In this document: positions 44,449-52,210 of the stretch, one piece after another
Position numbering within the stretch: position 1 is the stretch's first letter
Layout: each line of letters opens with the position of its first letter
Made by a program: the position numbers and the translations under genes
Origin: Promethearchaeia archaeon
GTDB taxonomy: Archaea; Asgardarchaeota; Lokiarchaeia; Sigyniarchaeales; SOKP01
Assembly (NCBI GenBank): GCA_029856125.1
Contig: JAHQWJ010000136.1
Location: 1 to 64,000 of the forward strand
Length of the DNA: 64,000 bases
Direction of reading: 5' to 3'
The notes under the pieces: model-generated
What the model was told of the DNA's origin: nothing
Databases searched by the model: none
The model's input: the letters and a program-made list of their open reading frames with translations, nothing else

Positions 44449-44919
44449 ATGAACATGGGTGTAAATAACAACTACGGAAAACAAAAAAATAAAATTTCTA
44501 TTGGAAAAATCTTATCAAGAGAAGATTTCAAATCCACTATCTTTCCAGAAGAAGTTAAAGTGGAAGTAAACGAAGCTCCTTATTACTTGTTAATTTTCAT
44601 TTCTCGCGAAGATTCAATAAAAATTAGCTGCTTTCCTACTAATACATATGATATAAAAAAAATTCTAATTAAGTTGATTGAGTTCTCACCTGATCTAGTG
44701 AAGGGAATATCGACCATACTTAATGATCTTCACTTAAGTAAAGACATCCTCCATACTACGGGAATTTGTTATGAGCTAGAAAATTGCTTCTATGAAACCT
44801 ATCTGTTAGGAGATACTCTAAAATCGGGGACCATATCTGTAGACGCTATAAAGGAAAAATTCCTCGCAATTGAGAAAATTGTCAATGTCTCAATAGAAGA
44901 TATTCCGATCCATAATTAA
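44449..44919 (+). CDS. Unknown protein, possibly longin/roadblock-like
   Basis: This 156-residue protein starts at ATG 44449 (a second ATG two codons later, and a TTG before). The segments PYYLLIFISREDSIKISCFP, a helical middle (LIKLIEFSPDLVKGISTIL) and ICYELENCFYETYLLGD alternate strand and helix. There is no motif I can name. The stop is three bases before the RING-like gene, so the two are surely co-transcribed. A small regulatory domain is possible. Confidence 0.5.
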   Translation: MNMGVNNNYGKQKNKISIGKILSREDFKSTIFPEEVKVEVNEAPYYLLIFISREDSIKISCFPTNTYDIKKILIKLIEFSPDLVKGISTILNDLHLSKDILHTTGICYELENCFYETYLLGDTLKSGTISVDAIKEKFLAIEKIVNVSIEDIPIHN

Positions 44920-44922
44920 TAA

Positions 44923-45141
44923 ATGTCTCATAAAATGAGCGATAAAAAAATACCCCCTCCCCCAACACTACCGCCCTCTTTTACCGTATCAGATAATTTA
45001 TGTCTGTTTCATAAAGGCGATTTGTCAGAAGAAATTTATACTTGTCCTAAGTGTAAAACTAAATATTGCCTAGAATGCGCAAAAAAAGCTCAGGCTGATA
45101 GGAAATCGTGTATTAAATGTAAACAGATTGTTTTATTATAG
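44923..45141 (+). CDS. Small RING/B-box-like zinc protein
   Basis: This 72-residue protein has CLFHKGDL, then YTCPKCKTKYCLECAKKA and CIKCKQ. The order C-x2-H, C-x2-C, C-x2-C, C-x2-C can bind two zinc ions in a cross-brace, as in RING and B-box fingers. RING-like proteins are part of Asgard ubiquitin systems, but no ubiquitin, E1 or E2 gene is in this window, so an E3 role is only a possibility. A proline-rich N-terminus (PPPPTLPPSF) precedes the finger. It is translationally close to the gene before it. Confidence 0.6.
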   Translation: MSHKMSDKKIPPPPTLPPSFTVSDNLCLFHKGDLSEEIYTCPKCKTKYCLECAKKAQADRKSCIKCKQIVLL

Positions 45142-45570
45142 TTTTTTTATATGCCCCTCCTCAAGTGAACCAGCTCTTATTGAACTTAAACTACGCCACG
45201 TCTTCCAAAAAATTAACCATAATATTATAAAAATAAATACAGTTGTAGCGAAAGTGTAACCTCCAATAAATAGGTCCACAATAAGTAAAAAGGGAATCCC
45301 CGCAATCGCAAATCCTATCAAATAACCATACCCCCAATACCTGTTAACTAAGGCTATTATTATACCAGGAATCATCGTCGTGAATATGATTGAAAGAAAC
45401 GCTAAAACTTCAATTGAGCGAGGAGCATCTTGTATATACGTCATATTTACCCAAGATGCTACAAAACCAATTATTACGAACAATAAAGTCCAAATATTTA
45501 TCCTTAAATCTTTCTCGGCCTTATCTCGATCGTTTTGATTTGACTCTGCTTTTTTCTGCAACAATGTCAC
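45136..45570 (-). CDS. Small multi-pass membrane protein
   Basis: This 144-residue protein starts at GTG and has a charged N-terminal helix of about 25 residues. Four hydrophobic segments follow (WTLLFVIIGFVASWV, VLAFLSIIFTTMIPGIIIAL, IGFAIAGIPFLLIVDLF and FATTVFIFIILWLIFW), then a short basic tail. No transport or enzyme motif is visible and the family is not recognised. Its 3' end overlaps the convergent RING-like gene by 6 bases. Confidence 0.6.
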   Translation of the reverse strand: MTLLQKKAESNQNDRDKAEKDLRINIWTLLFVIIGFVASWVNMTYIQDAPRSIEVLAFLSIIFTTMIPGIIIALVNRYWGYGYLIGFAIAGIPFLLIVDLFIGGYTFATTVFIFIILWLIFWKTWRSLSSIRAGSLEEGHIKKL

Positions 45571-45847
45571 TTCTTACCGAACAATTAAAAAAAAATAAAT
45601 TCTTTTAAGTTGCTAAAGATAATTCTCATTATAAAAAATAATTGACGATTAACTAATAGGAAATTAGGAAAATTTTGTTTAGAAAAGTGTAGAGTTCATT
45701 ACATTCCGACAAAAGTTTCAAAATATTGACAATTCTTTTAAATAAGACGAAAGATATTAGTATAATAAGATAAAAATTTATATGTGTAAAACATATAATT
45801 ATCGTTGAAGATAGAAGTTTATACATAACACAAAACAAATCTAAAAA

Positions 45848-45992
45848 AAATAAAATAGGGATTTACATAAAACCATGACTCCTGCCCCGCCCTGGATTTT
45901 TGTCTTTTGGTAGTGTGGTAATACACACTCATTTCGCCCTCCTCCCCCTATTTTATTTCTGACCTTATTATTAGGTCTTGGTGGCAGGAGTC
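45848..45992. ncRNA. Candidate structured RNA with interleaved inverted repeats
   Basis: In an 860-base gene-free gap, a GC-rich island stands out. A 10-bp perfect stem (GACTCCTGCC 45877-45886 with GGCAGGAGTC 45983-45992) encloses two hairpins (AGTGTG/CACACT 45912-45929 and GACCT/AGGTC 45961-45977). A 13-bp inverted repeat (45848-45860 with 45946-45958) crosses it, giving pseudoknot topology or two exclusive folds. The strand is uncertain. On the minus strand, the outer repeat arm runs into a T-rich tract (45842-45855) that could terminate transcription. It is not a tRNA, and I see no RNase P or SRP signature. Confidence 0.5.
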
Positions 45993-46435
45993 TCCCTTTA
46001 TTATATTAGAAAAAAGAAAAAAATGATATAATTATTAATTTATTTTTCTATTGTTGAAAATGAAATATAAAGTTTACACTGAAATTAACCGGTAAATTCT
46101 TATTATTACCAGTAGTTCCCAAATAAAAACCTATTTCATAACAAGTTGTAGAAATAATTGGGTCGGGAGAACCATTATTCCGTTTCGTTTTCCAAAATTT
46201 CTCTTTACATTTGAATTTAGATTTTGTTTTTTTTATGTGTTGCTAAACTAGAAAATTTTGAGTTGGAAAAAGTAGAAGAAACTTATTGGCTTTTAGTTGT
46301 AAAGCAATCCTTTTTTATTAGATAATACTTAAAATACTATTAATTTTCTTATAAAATTAAAATAGAATGTTGTTTTAATTAAACAAATTGTTAATTAAAC
46401 AAAATGATTCTTAAAAATTAACGAAATTGATACTT
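45993..46435. other. Gene-free spacer upstream of the tetraether-synthase-like gene
   Basis: These 443 bases are AT-rich with no coding-like ORF. They hold the 13-nt direct repeats near the following gene and little else I can name. A TATA-like stretch on the minus strand near 46030-46040 might serve the structured RNA. Confidence 0.4.
46375..46403. promoter_or_regulatory. Direct repeat TTAATTAAACAAA x2 before the radical SAM gene
   Basis: Two identical 13-base copies (46375-46387 and 46391-46403) are separated by 3 bases, a 16-base period. Each holds the palindrome TTAATTAA. They end about 33 bases before the ATG at 46436, so they could be a regulator site or part of the core promoter. AT-rich sequence makes chance repeats more likely. 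Confidence 0.3.
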
Positions 46436-48136
46436 ATGACAGAAGAAATTATAAGACGGACAACGAGTATTTGCCCAGAATGCTTACAAACCATTCCAGC
46501 GGAGATCTATGTTGATCCAAAAACTAACTGGGTCATGATGAGAAAAGATTGTAAAGAACACGGACATTTTAAAGACAAGCTTTCCATCGATCCAGATGAA
46601 TACAAATGGGGCGAAACGTTCACAGACGACATAGGATCTACAGTTGATAACTCTACTAAACCTGAATATGTTAGTTCAGGATTAAAGGAGTGTGATGAAG
46701 GCTGTCCATACGATTGTGGCCTCTGTGAAAATCATAAAAGCGCACCTAATATATGCCTAATCGACATTACAAATCGCTGTAATTTAACCTGCCCAATTTG
46801 TTTTGCTAACGCAAGCGCAAAAGGGTATGTTGTAGAGCCTACAATCGAACAAATTTTCCAAATAATGGAACACTTCAGGTCTATGAAACCTGTTGCAGCA
46901 GTTATGCTCCAAATATCTGGGGGAGAACCTACAATTAGAGATGATCTTCCAGACATCATCCGGGAAGGAAAAAGACTCGGTTTCTCTGAAGTTATGGTTA
47001 CAACTAACGGTATAAGGTTCGCCAAATCTATTGACTTTTTACAAAAGTGCAAAGACGCGGGAATGGACGCCATCTACTTACAATTTGATGCAACGGACGA
47101 TCCTGAAGCCTGGAAAAAGGTTCGTGGCGTAAATCTATGGCCTTTAAAGAAACGCGTTATTGAAAACTGTCGAAAAATTGGATATTTTGGTTTAATGTTA
47201 GTTCCTGTAATCGCCAGAGGTGTTAACGACCACGAAATCGGAAACATTTTAGACTTTGCTAAGGATAATAGCGATGTGATTTCTGGAGTAGTTTTCCAAC
47301 CTGTCTCACTTTGTGGGAGGATAAGTTTTGAAGAATTGATGGATTTGAGGTACACTACTTCAGATCTCAAGGTGGCAATAAATAAACACACAAATAATGC
47401 TATTAGAAAATTCTATCCCATCGCAACTACAGCAAAAATGACCCGCTTATTAGCTTGGTTCGATAATATGCCCGAATTTGGTATGACGAGCCATAAAGAT
47501 TGTGGATTTGCTACAATTATTATCGTTAACGATAAAGACGAATGGGAATCCCTCGATGATTATTTTGATTCAGAAGGACTAATTAAATGGTCAAATAAAG
47601 TTTATGACATGGTTCAAAAAAAAGAAATCCCGAAACCCACTGGGTTCTTAAAAGGTATAAACTTGGAAGATTTCGGAGCCGTAGCTAGTACTATTGGGAA
47701 ATTTATAGACGAGATGACTGATTTAGGATATCGGCAAATGATGAAAGCTTATTATTTTGCCGGAGGAATTAAGTTCGTAAAACATCCAGAAAAAGTCTTA
47801 ACAAGTAAAACCTACCAAAGCTTTGCTAGAATTATAGCATCTCCTAACTTAGCAAGCGCCGCGAACTTCTTGCACAACAAGAACCTTATGATTTCGGCGA
47901 TGCATTTTCAAGACGCATACAACTTCGATTTAGACAGAGTTTGTAGATGTTTAGTTCATTACGGCGTAGTAGATCCTGATGACAACTCAAAGACACTCGA
48001 AATACCATTCTGTGCTATGAATACGCTACATCGGGAAAGAATTGAGCTTGCAAACGCCATTAAAGGCGAGGAAGCTAAAAAAGCTGAAGTTATCCAAGCT
48101 GAAATTAAAGAGCTTTTAGAAACCGTAAAAGAATAA
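46436..48136 (+). CDS. tes: Radical SAM enzyme, tetraether lipid synthase-like (COG1964)
   Basis: This 566-residue protein starts at ATG 46436. It has an N-terminal zinc/iron knuckle (CPECLQTIPAEIYVD and RKDCKEHGHF), a Cys cluster CDEGCPYDCGLCENH, then the radical SAM motif CNLTCPICFANA (CxxxCxxC), QISGGEPTIRDDL and VTTNGIRF. The C-terminal region (about 350-569) holds more Cys (KDCGFAT and CRCLVHYGVVD). This architecture matches the MJ0619/Tes family that couples the phytanyl ends of two archaeols to make GDGT tetraether lipids. Paralogues of other function exist, so Tes is likely but not certain. It is a single gene with long upstream and downstream spacers. Confidence 0.75.
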   Translation: MTEEIIRRTTSICPECLQTIPAEIYVDPKTNWVMMRKDCKEHGHFKDKLSIDPDEYKWGETFTDDIGSTVDNSTKPEYVSSGLKECDEGCPYDCGLCENHKSAPNICLIDITNRCNLTCPICFANASAKGYVVEPTIEQIFQIMEHFRSMKPVAAVMLQISGGEPTIRDDLPDIIREGKRLGFSEVMVTTNGIRFAKSIDFLQKCKDAGMDAIYLQFDATDDPEAWKKVRGVNLWPLKKRVIENCRKIGYFGLMLVPVIARGVNDHEIGNILDFAKDNSDVISGVVFQPVSLCGRISFEELMDLRYTTSDLKVAINKHTNNAIRKFYPIATTAKMTRLLAWFDNMPEFGMTSHKDCGFATIIIVNDKDEWESLDDYFDSEGLIKWSNKVYDMVQKKEIPKPTGFLKGINLEDFGAVASTIGKFIDEMTDLGYRQMMKAYYFAGGIKFVKHPEKVLTSKTYQSFARIIASPNLASAANFLHNKNLMISAMHFQDAYNFDLDRVCRCLVHYGVVDPDDNSKTLEIPFCAMNTLHRERIELANAIKGEEAKKAEVIQAEIKELLETVKE

Positions 48137-48281
48137 TCATTTTTTAAAATTTTAATATTGTTTTATTACTTATTTTTTCTTCATTTTTAAGAAATTAAAG
48201 ATTGCTTACTAACAAATAATATATAAATTTAGACTCTTATTTATTAGATATATATAAAGTAGTAGTTATTATTCGGAATTT

Positions 48282-48869
48282 ATGGAACGCAATACGGATA
48301 TAATAGGAGAATATCGGGGAACAGTCAAAAACAGAGTGTTAACTGCGTTATTGCAGTCCTATATGGATAACTTAGATTACGATGGGATGAAATCGATTTT
48401 AAAAGAAGCAGGGCTGTTAGAATTAAAAGATATACGAGAAGTAGATCCCGAGGGAGAAATCGACTTTTTTTCGTTTAAAAAGATAATTTCTGCTCAAAAT
48501 TGTTTGCTGTACGATTCAACTGATTTATTATCGGAAATTGGGAGAAAATTCTCATTTTATTTGTTCCCTTTTGGAAAAGTTTTTGAAGAGATTGTCGAAG
48601 AGATAAATAAAATGGTTGTTGCTGATTGGCATGTTAAGATTGTGGAAAATAGAGCTGAATCCGTCATTATTCGGGTTGACAAATGCATTTTTTGTTCGGA
48701 AATCGGAGTTTCCTGCGAGCTTTTTAAGAGTTTTTTAATTCATTCGTTAGAAAAAAGTTTACCCTCTGATTATCGTGTCGTTTCATACGAAACGAAAGAA
48801 AATATTAATAATCCTAATCATAATTCTTTCATTTTGAAATTACGAATTGAGAAAACATTTATATCTTAA
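48282..48869 (+). CDS. V4R/heme-NO-binding-like sensor protein
   Basis: This 195-residue protein has an N-terminal helical part (NRVLTALLQSYMDNLDYDG), then GRKFSFYLFPFGKVFEEI, and a C-terminal half with CIFCSEIGVSCELFKSFLI, the Cys-containing segment found in V4R-like small-molecule domains. The fold call is tentative. It lies 90 bases before a Rab-like GTPase gene on the same strand. A V4R protein and a GTPase are again close together at 60.7-62.1 kb, which hints at a working pair. Confidence 0.5.
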   Translation: MERNTDIIGEYRGTVKNRVLTALLQSYMDNLDYDGMKSILKEAGLLELKDIREVDPEGEIDFFSFKKIISAQNCLLYDSTDLLSEIGRKFSFYLFPFGKVFEEIVEEINKMVVADWHVKIVENRAESVIIRVDKCIFCSEIGVSCELFKSFLIHSLEKSLPSDYRVVSYETKENINNPNHNSFILKLRIEKTFIS

Positions 48870-48959
48870 AATAACGAAAGCTTAAATATATCAAAAATCA
48901 AAATACTTTTTGTTATTATTAATTCAATTCTAAAAATCATAACTTAATTAGTATTAAAA

Positions 48960-49523
48960 TTGCCAGCAGAAGAATTTTCCAACGAAGCTAAGGAATATGT
49001 ATTCAAGATTACAATTCTCGGACAAAGTGCCGTGGGTAAAACTTCATTAATTAATCAATTTGTGGAAGGTTCGTTTCAAGAAGACTATAAACCAACACTT
49101 GGCGCAAATATAATCCGTAAGGATGTGAACATAGATGAAGTCAACGCTAAAGTTCGATTAATAATGTGGGACTTAGCGGGTCAAGAGAAGTACAATGTAA
49201 TCCGAAGCATGTACTTCCAAGGGTGTGTTGGGAGTTTACTCGTGTATGATGTCACTCGTCACGAGAGCTTTGCTGCGATTGAATCTAAATGGCTTAAAGA
49301 TTTCAAAAACTATGTGAAAAAAGAGGGCGCTTACATTTTAATCGGCAATAAAATCGATCTAAACGAACAGCGAGTAGTTAGTAAAGAAGAGGGAGAAAAA
49401 TTAGCTAAACAAATCGGTGCAAGTGTTTTTATTGAAACCAGTGCTAAATTAGGAAAAAATGTTGAAGAAGCCTTTAAAAGTTTAGTATACCAAATTTTAC
49501 GAAATTATGGAGAAAAAATATAA
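48960..49523 (+). CDS. Rab-like small GTPase 2
   Basis: This 187-residue GTPase probably starts at TTG (no ATG lies before the P-loop). G1 is GQSAVGKTS, switch I YKPTLGANI with the G2 Thr, G3 WDLAGQEKY, G4 GNKIDL and G5 ETSAKLGKN. All catalytic positions match eukaryotic Rab/Ras proteins, including WDxAGQE. There is no C-terminal Cys for prenylation (ends RNYGEKI), so membrane attachment, if any, is through partners. It is encoded after the V4R-like gene and before an aminotransferase gene. Confidence 0.92.
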   Translation: MPAEEFSNEAKEYVFKITILGQSAVGKTSLINQFVEGSFQEDYKPTLGANIIRKDVNIDEVNAKVRLIMWDLAGQEKYNVIRSMYFQGCVGSLLVYDVTRHESFAAIESKWLKDFKNYVKKEGAYILIGNKIDLNEQRVVSKEEGEKLAKQIGASVFIETSAKLGKNVEEAFKSLVYQILRNYGEKI

Positions 49524-49607
49524 AGAAGCCTAATTAAATAAGAAATCTCCAATTCAATCTCTTTTAAATTACTAATCATTATTATAATTATAAATTATTT
49601 TTATTAA

Positions 49608-50768
49608 ATGGTAAAAATGAAAGAATTATCAAACATAATAAGAAATGCCCCAAAATCAAAAATCCGTGAACTTTTTGACCTTGCCGCTGGACGATCTGAT
49701 GTAATAAGCTTAGGAATCGGGCAACCGGATTTTTCCACTCCTCAAGCTGCAATAAAAGGAAATATCAATGCACTAAATGAGAATATCACATATTATGCTC
49801 CTACGAAAGGTATTCCCGAATTATTGCAGCGACTTGAAAGCAAATTAAAATCCGTAAATAACATTAAAACAGCATGGAAAGATAATCTTATTGTTACAAA
49901 CGGAGGCTCTCAAGCTCTTAGTCTTGCTTTTGCCTCTATTTTTAATTCTGGAGATGAAATTATAATTTCCTCTCCAAATTTTATTTCTTATTTCTATTTA
50001 AGTGCATTTTTTGGTTTACGAGTGATTGAAATCGAGAGGAAAAACGACTTTAGTCCTGATATTACCAAAATAAAAAATTCAATTACTGCTAAAACTAAAG
50101 CGATTTTAATTAACTCACCTAATAATCCAACTGGATATTCATTAACTACAAATGAATTACAGGAAATCGTTGAAATCGTTAAAACTCATGACTTATATTT
50201 AATTTCTGATGAAGTGTACGAAAATTACCTCTATGACAATTCCAAACATACGAGTCCAGCTTCGTTAAAAGATATGTTTGAACGGACTATCACTATAAAC
50301 GCGATGTCAAAACTGTATTCTGCTACGGGATTTAGATTAGGGTATGTAGCTGCTAATAAGGATATAATAGATACTATGGAAAAATATCACCAATATACCG
50401 TAGCAGGCACAAACCATGCAGCTCAATATGGTTTTTTAGAGGCTTTAAAGATAGATATTAGTTTTTTTGACGAAATTTTAAAGAGTTTTGATGAAAGACG
50501 TTTATTAGCTTTTAATCGATTGAGCGAAATGGGATTCGAAGTCGTTAAACCAAAAGGAGCCTTTTATGTTATGCCGAAAATCAACGAGTTTGGCTTAACT
50601 GGCGCTGAATTTTCGAGAAGAATAATGAAAGAACAAGCAGTCGCAATAGTTCCAGGTAATATTTTTGGATCTTACTCAGAATATATGTTAAGAATGTCTT
50701 ATGCAACGAAATTAGAAAAGCTCGAAGAAGCGATGGATAGAATCGAAAAATTTGTTAAAACTTTATAA
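49608..50768 (+). CDS. Class I/II aminotransferase (aspartate/aromatic type)
   Basis: This 386-residue PLP enzyme has SLGIGQPDFSTP (substrate and cofactor loop), TNGGSQALSLAF, INSPNNPTGY, ISDEVYENYLY and the PLP-lysine in NAMSKLYSATGFRLGY (Lys near residue 235), and Arg for the substrate carboxylate in YMLRMSYA. Fold type I, about normal length. It probably moves the amino group between aspartate, alanine or aromatic amino acids and 2-oxoglutarate. It is a single gene, convergent with the M20 peptidase gene. Confidence 0.93.
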   Translation: MVKMKELSNIIRNAPKSKIRELFDLAAGRSDVISLGIGQPDFSTPQAAIKGNINALNENITYYAPTKGIPELLQRLESKLKSVNNIKTAWKDNLIVTNGGSQALSLAFASIFNSGDEIIISSPNFISYFYLSAFFGLRVIEIERKNDFSPDITKIKNSITAKTKAILINSPNNPTGYSLTTNELQEIVEIVKTHDLYLISDEVYENYLYDNSKHTSPASLKDMFERTITINAMSKLYSATGFRLGYVAANKDIIDTMEKYHQYTVAGTNHAAQYGFLEALKIDISFFDEILKSFDERRLLAFNRLSEMGFEVVKPKGAFYVMPKINEFGLTGAEFSRRIMKEQAVAIVPGNIFGSYSEYMLRMSYATKLEKLEEAMDRIEKFVKTL

Positions 50769-50779
50769 TTATTAAATTT

Positions 50780-51916
50780 CTAAGCCGTTTCTTTGTTGTA
50801 TGTTTGTAGGAGAGCGTTTGTTAAATACTCCGTTGCTTGAAATACTTGTTTTAATTCAACAAATTCGTCTATTTTATGAATATTGCTTGGATCTCCGGGG
50901 CCAAATATTACAAAAGGGACTGGCTTTTTGGGTTGAACAAGGACTGCAGTATCAGAAGCATAAGGTAATCCTATTATTTTAGACTTATTAATTTTCAATA
51001 AATTTTGAATAAAGGTGTGATTTAAATCAGTTTGAAGCGCTGGCAAACTGTGAGATACTTTTGTCTCCAGGGTGCATGGAGAAATCTGTATATTTTTCAA
51101 ATTTCTCCTTAGTTTTTCTACATCTTGCTCAGGTATTAATCTATAATCAGCTGTTAGAGTAGTCTTATCAGGAACAATATTGATAGCATTACCCCCTTTA
51201 ATTTTCCCTATATTCAATGTAGATTTACCTAAGACCTTGTTTTCTTTTTCATCTAAGCAACTATAAAGAAGTGGAATTAATTTTAATGCGCCTTCAATGG
51301 AATTTATCCCTAAATTTGGTGTAGATGAATGAGCAGATTTCCCCTGAATCTCTAAATTTATCCATAATAATCCCTTTTCAGCTATTCCTACATTCATATT
51401 TGTGGGTTCGCCAACAATTAACAATATCGCATTTTTCATTATTCCTTTTCTGAAACATGTATAAGCACCAGTCATACCAGCTTCTTCATCAGCACTTCCA
51501 AGAAATACGAAAGTGTATTCATCCAACAACTGAAATTCTTCTTTTAGATTCAACATCGTTCCAATTAACATTGTTAAACCTGCTTTCATATCACTTGAAC
51601 CTCGACCATACAACTTTCCATCAACGATTTCTGCAGAAAACGGTGGATATTTCCATTTATTATGATCTCCAGCGGGTACAACATCAAAATGTCCTGATAA
51701 GATAATCTTTTTCTCTCCTGAGCCAATTGTGCTAATAAGGTTTTTAAGTTCAACGTTTTTTTTCTTAAATGGGATAATTTCGTTATGAAATCCCTCTTCT
51801 TCTTTGAACACTTCGGAAATTAAGTATTTAATAATGTGATCTGTTTTTCCAGGGGGATTTTCCGTTGGTATTTGGACTAAATTTTTTAGGATGGTTGTTA
51901 GATCGAGTTTTGACAT
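50780..51916 (-). CDS. M20 family metallopeptidase (ArgE/DapE/CPG2-like)
   Basis: This 378-residue enzyme has zinc-site motifs ILSGHFDVVPAGD (His and Asp), YGRGSSDMKAGL (bridging Asp), GSADEEAGMTGA (catalytic Glu pair), LIVGEPTNMNVG and a C-terminal IFGPGDPSNIHKIDEFV (last His). A dimerisation domain (about 175-285) is present. The family removes acyl or amino-acid groups from amino acids and peptides: acetylornithine, succinyl-diaminopimelate or dipeptides. The substrate cannot be fixed, and no arginine or lysine genes are nearby. It is convergent with the aminotransferase gene, 11 bases apart. Confidence 0.9.
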   Translation of the reverse strand: MSKLDLTTILKNLVQIPTENPPGKTDHIIKYLISEVFKEEEGFHNEIIPFKKKNVELKNLISTIGSGEKKIILSGHFDVVPAGDHNKWKYPPFSAEIVDGKLYGRGSSDMKAGLTMLIGTMLNLKEEFQLLDEYTFVFLGSADEEAGMTGAYTCFRKGIMKNAILLIVGEPTNMNVGIAEKGLLWINLEIQGKSAHSSTPNLGINSIEGALKLIPLLYSCLDEKENKVLGKSTLNIGKIKGGNAINIVPDKTTLTADYRLIPEQDVEKLRRNLKNIQISPCTLETKVSHSLPALQTDLNHTFIQNLLKINKSKIIGLPYASDTAVLVQPKKPVPFVIFGPGDPSNIHKIDEFVELKQVFQATEYLTNALLQTYNKETA

Positions 51917-52210
51917 GGTTTTTTCATGCGATGATTTTCTTATATCATAACCTACACATAATCCACTTCAAATGGAGTTTTCGGCAACACTTCCGCCCCT
52001 CCCAATTAATCCTAATTTCATTCATTTTTAACTCCACAAAAATAGTATTTTCTTTTTAGTTTTCTGCTTATTATTTAATTTCATTATTTTAAAATTGTTA
52101 TGATTTAGTTTAAATACTAATATAAGTATAAAAAAAGAATTGCTTGTAGCTTATAAAAAATAAAAAGTACAATTGAAAAATAGAAATTGCTAGAAATTCT
52201 TTCTACTTTC

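Noticed and set aside
45653..45838. A 61-residue minus-strand ORF
   Set aside because: Low-complexity AT-rich sequence with no motif and no ribosome site; overlaps nothing that supports it.
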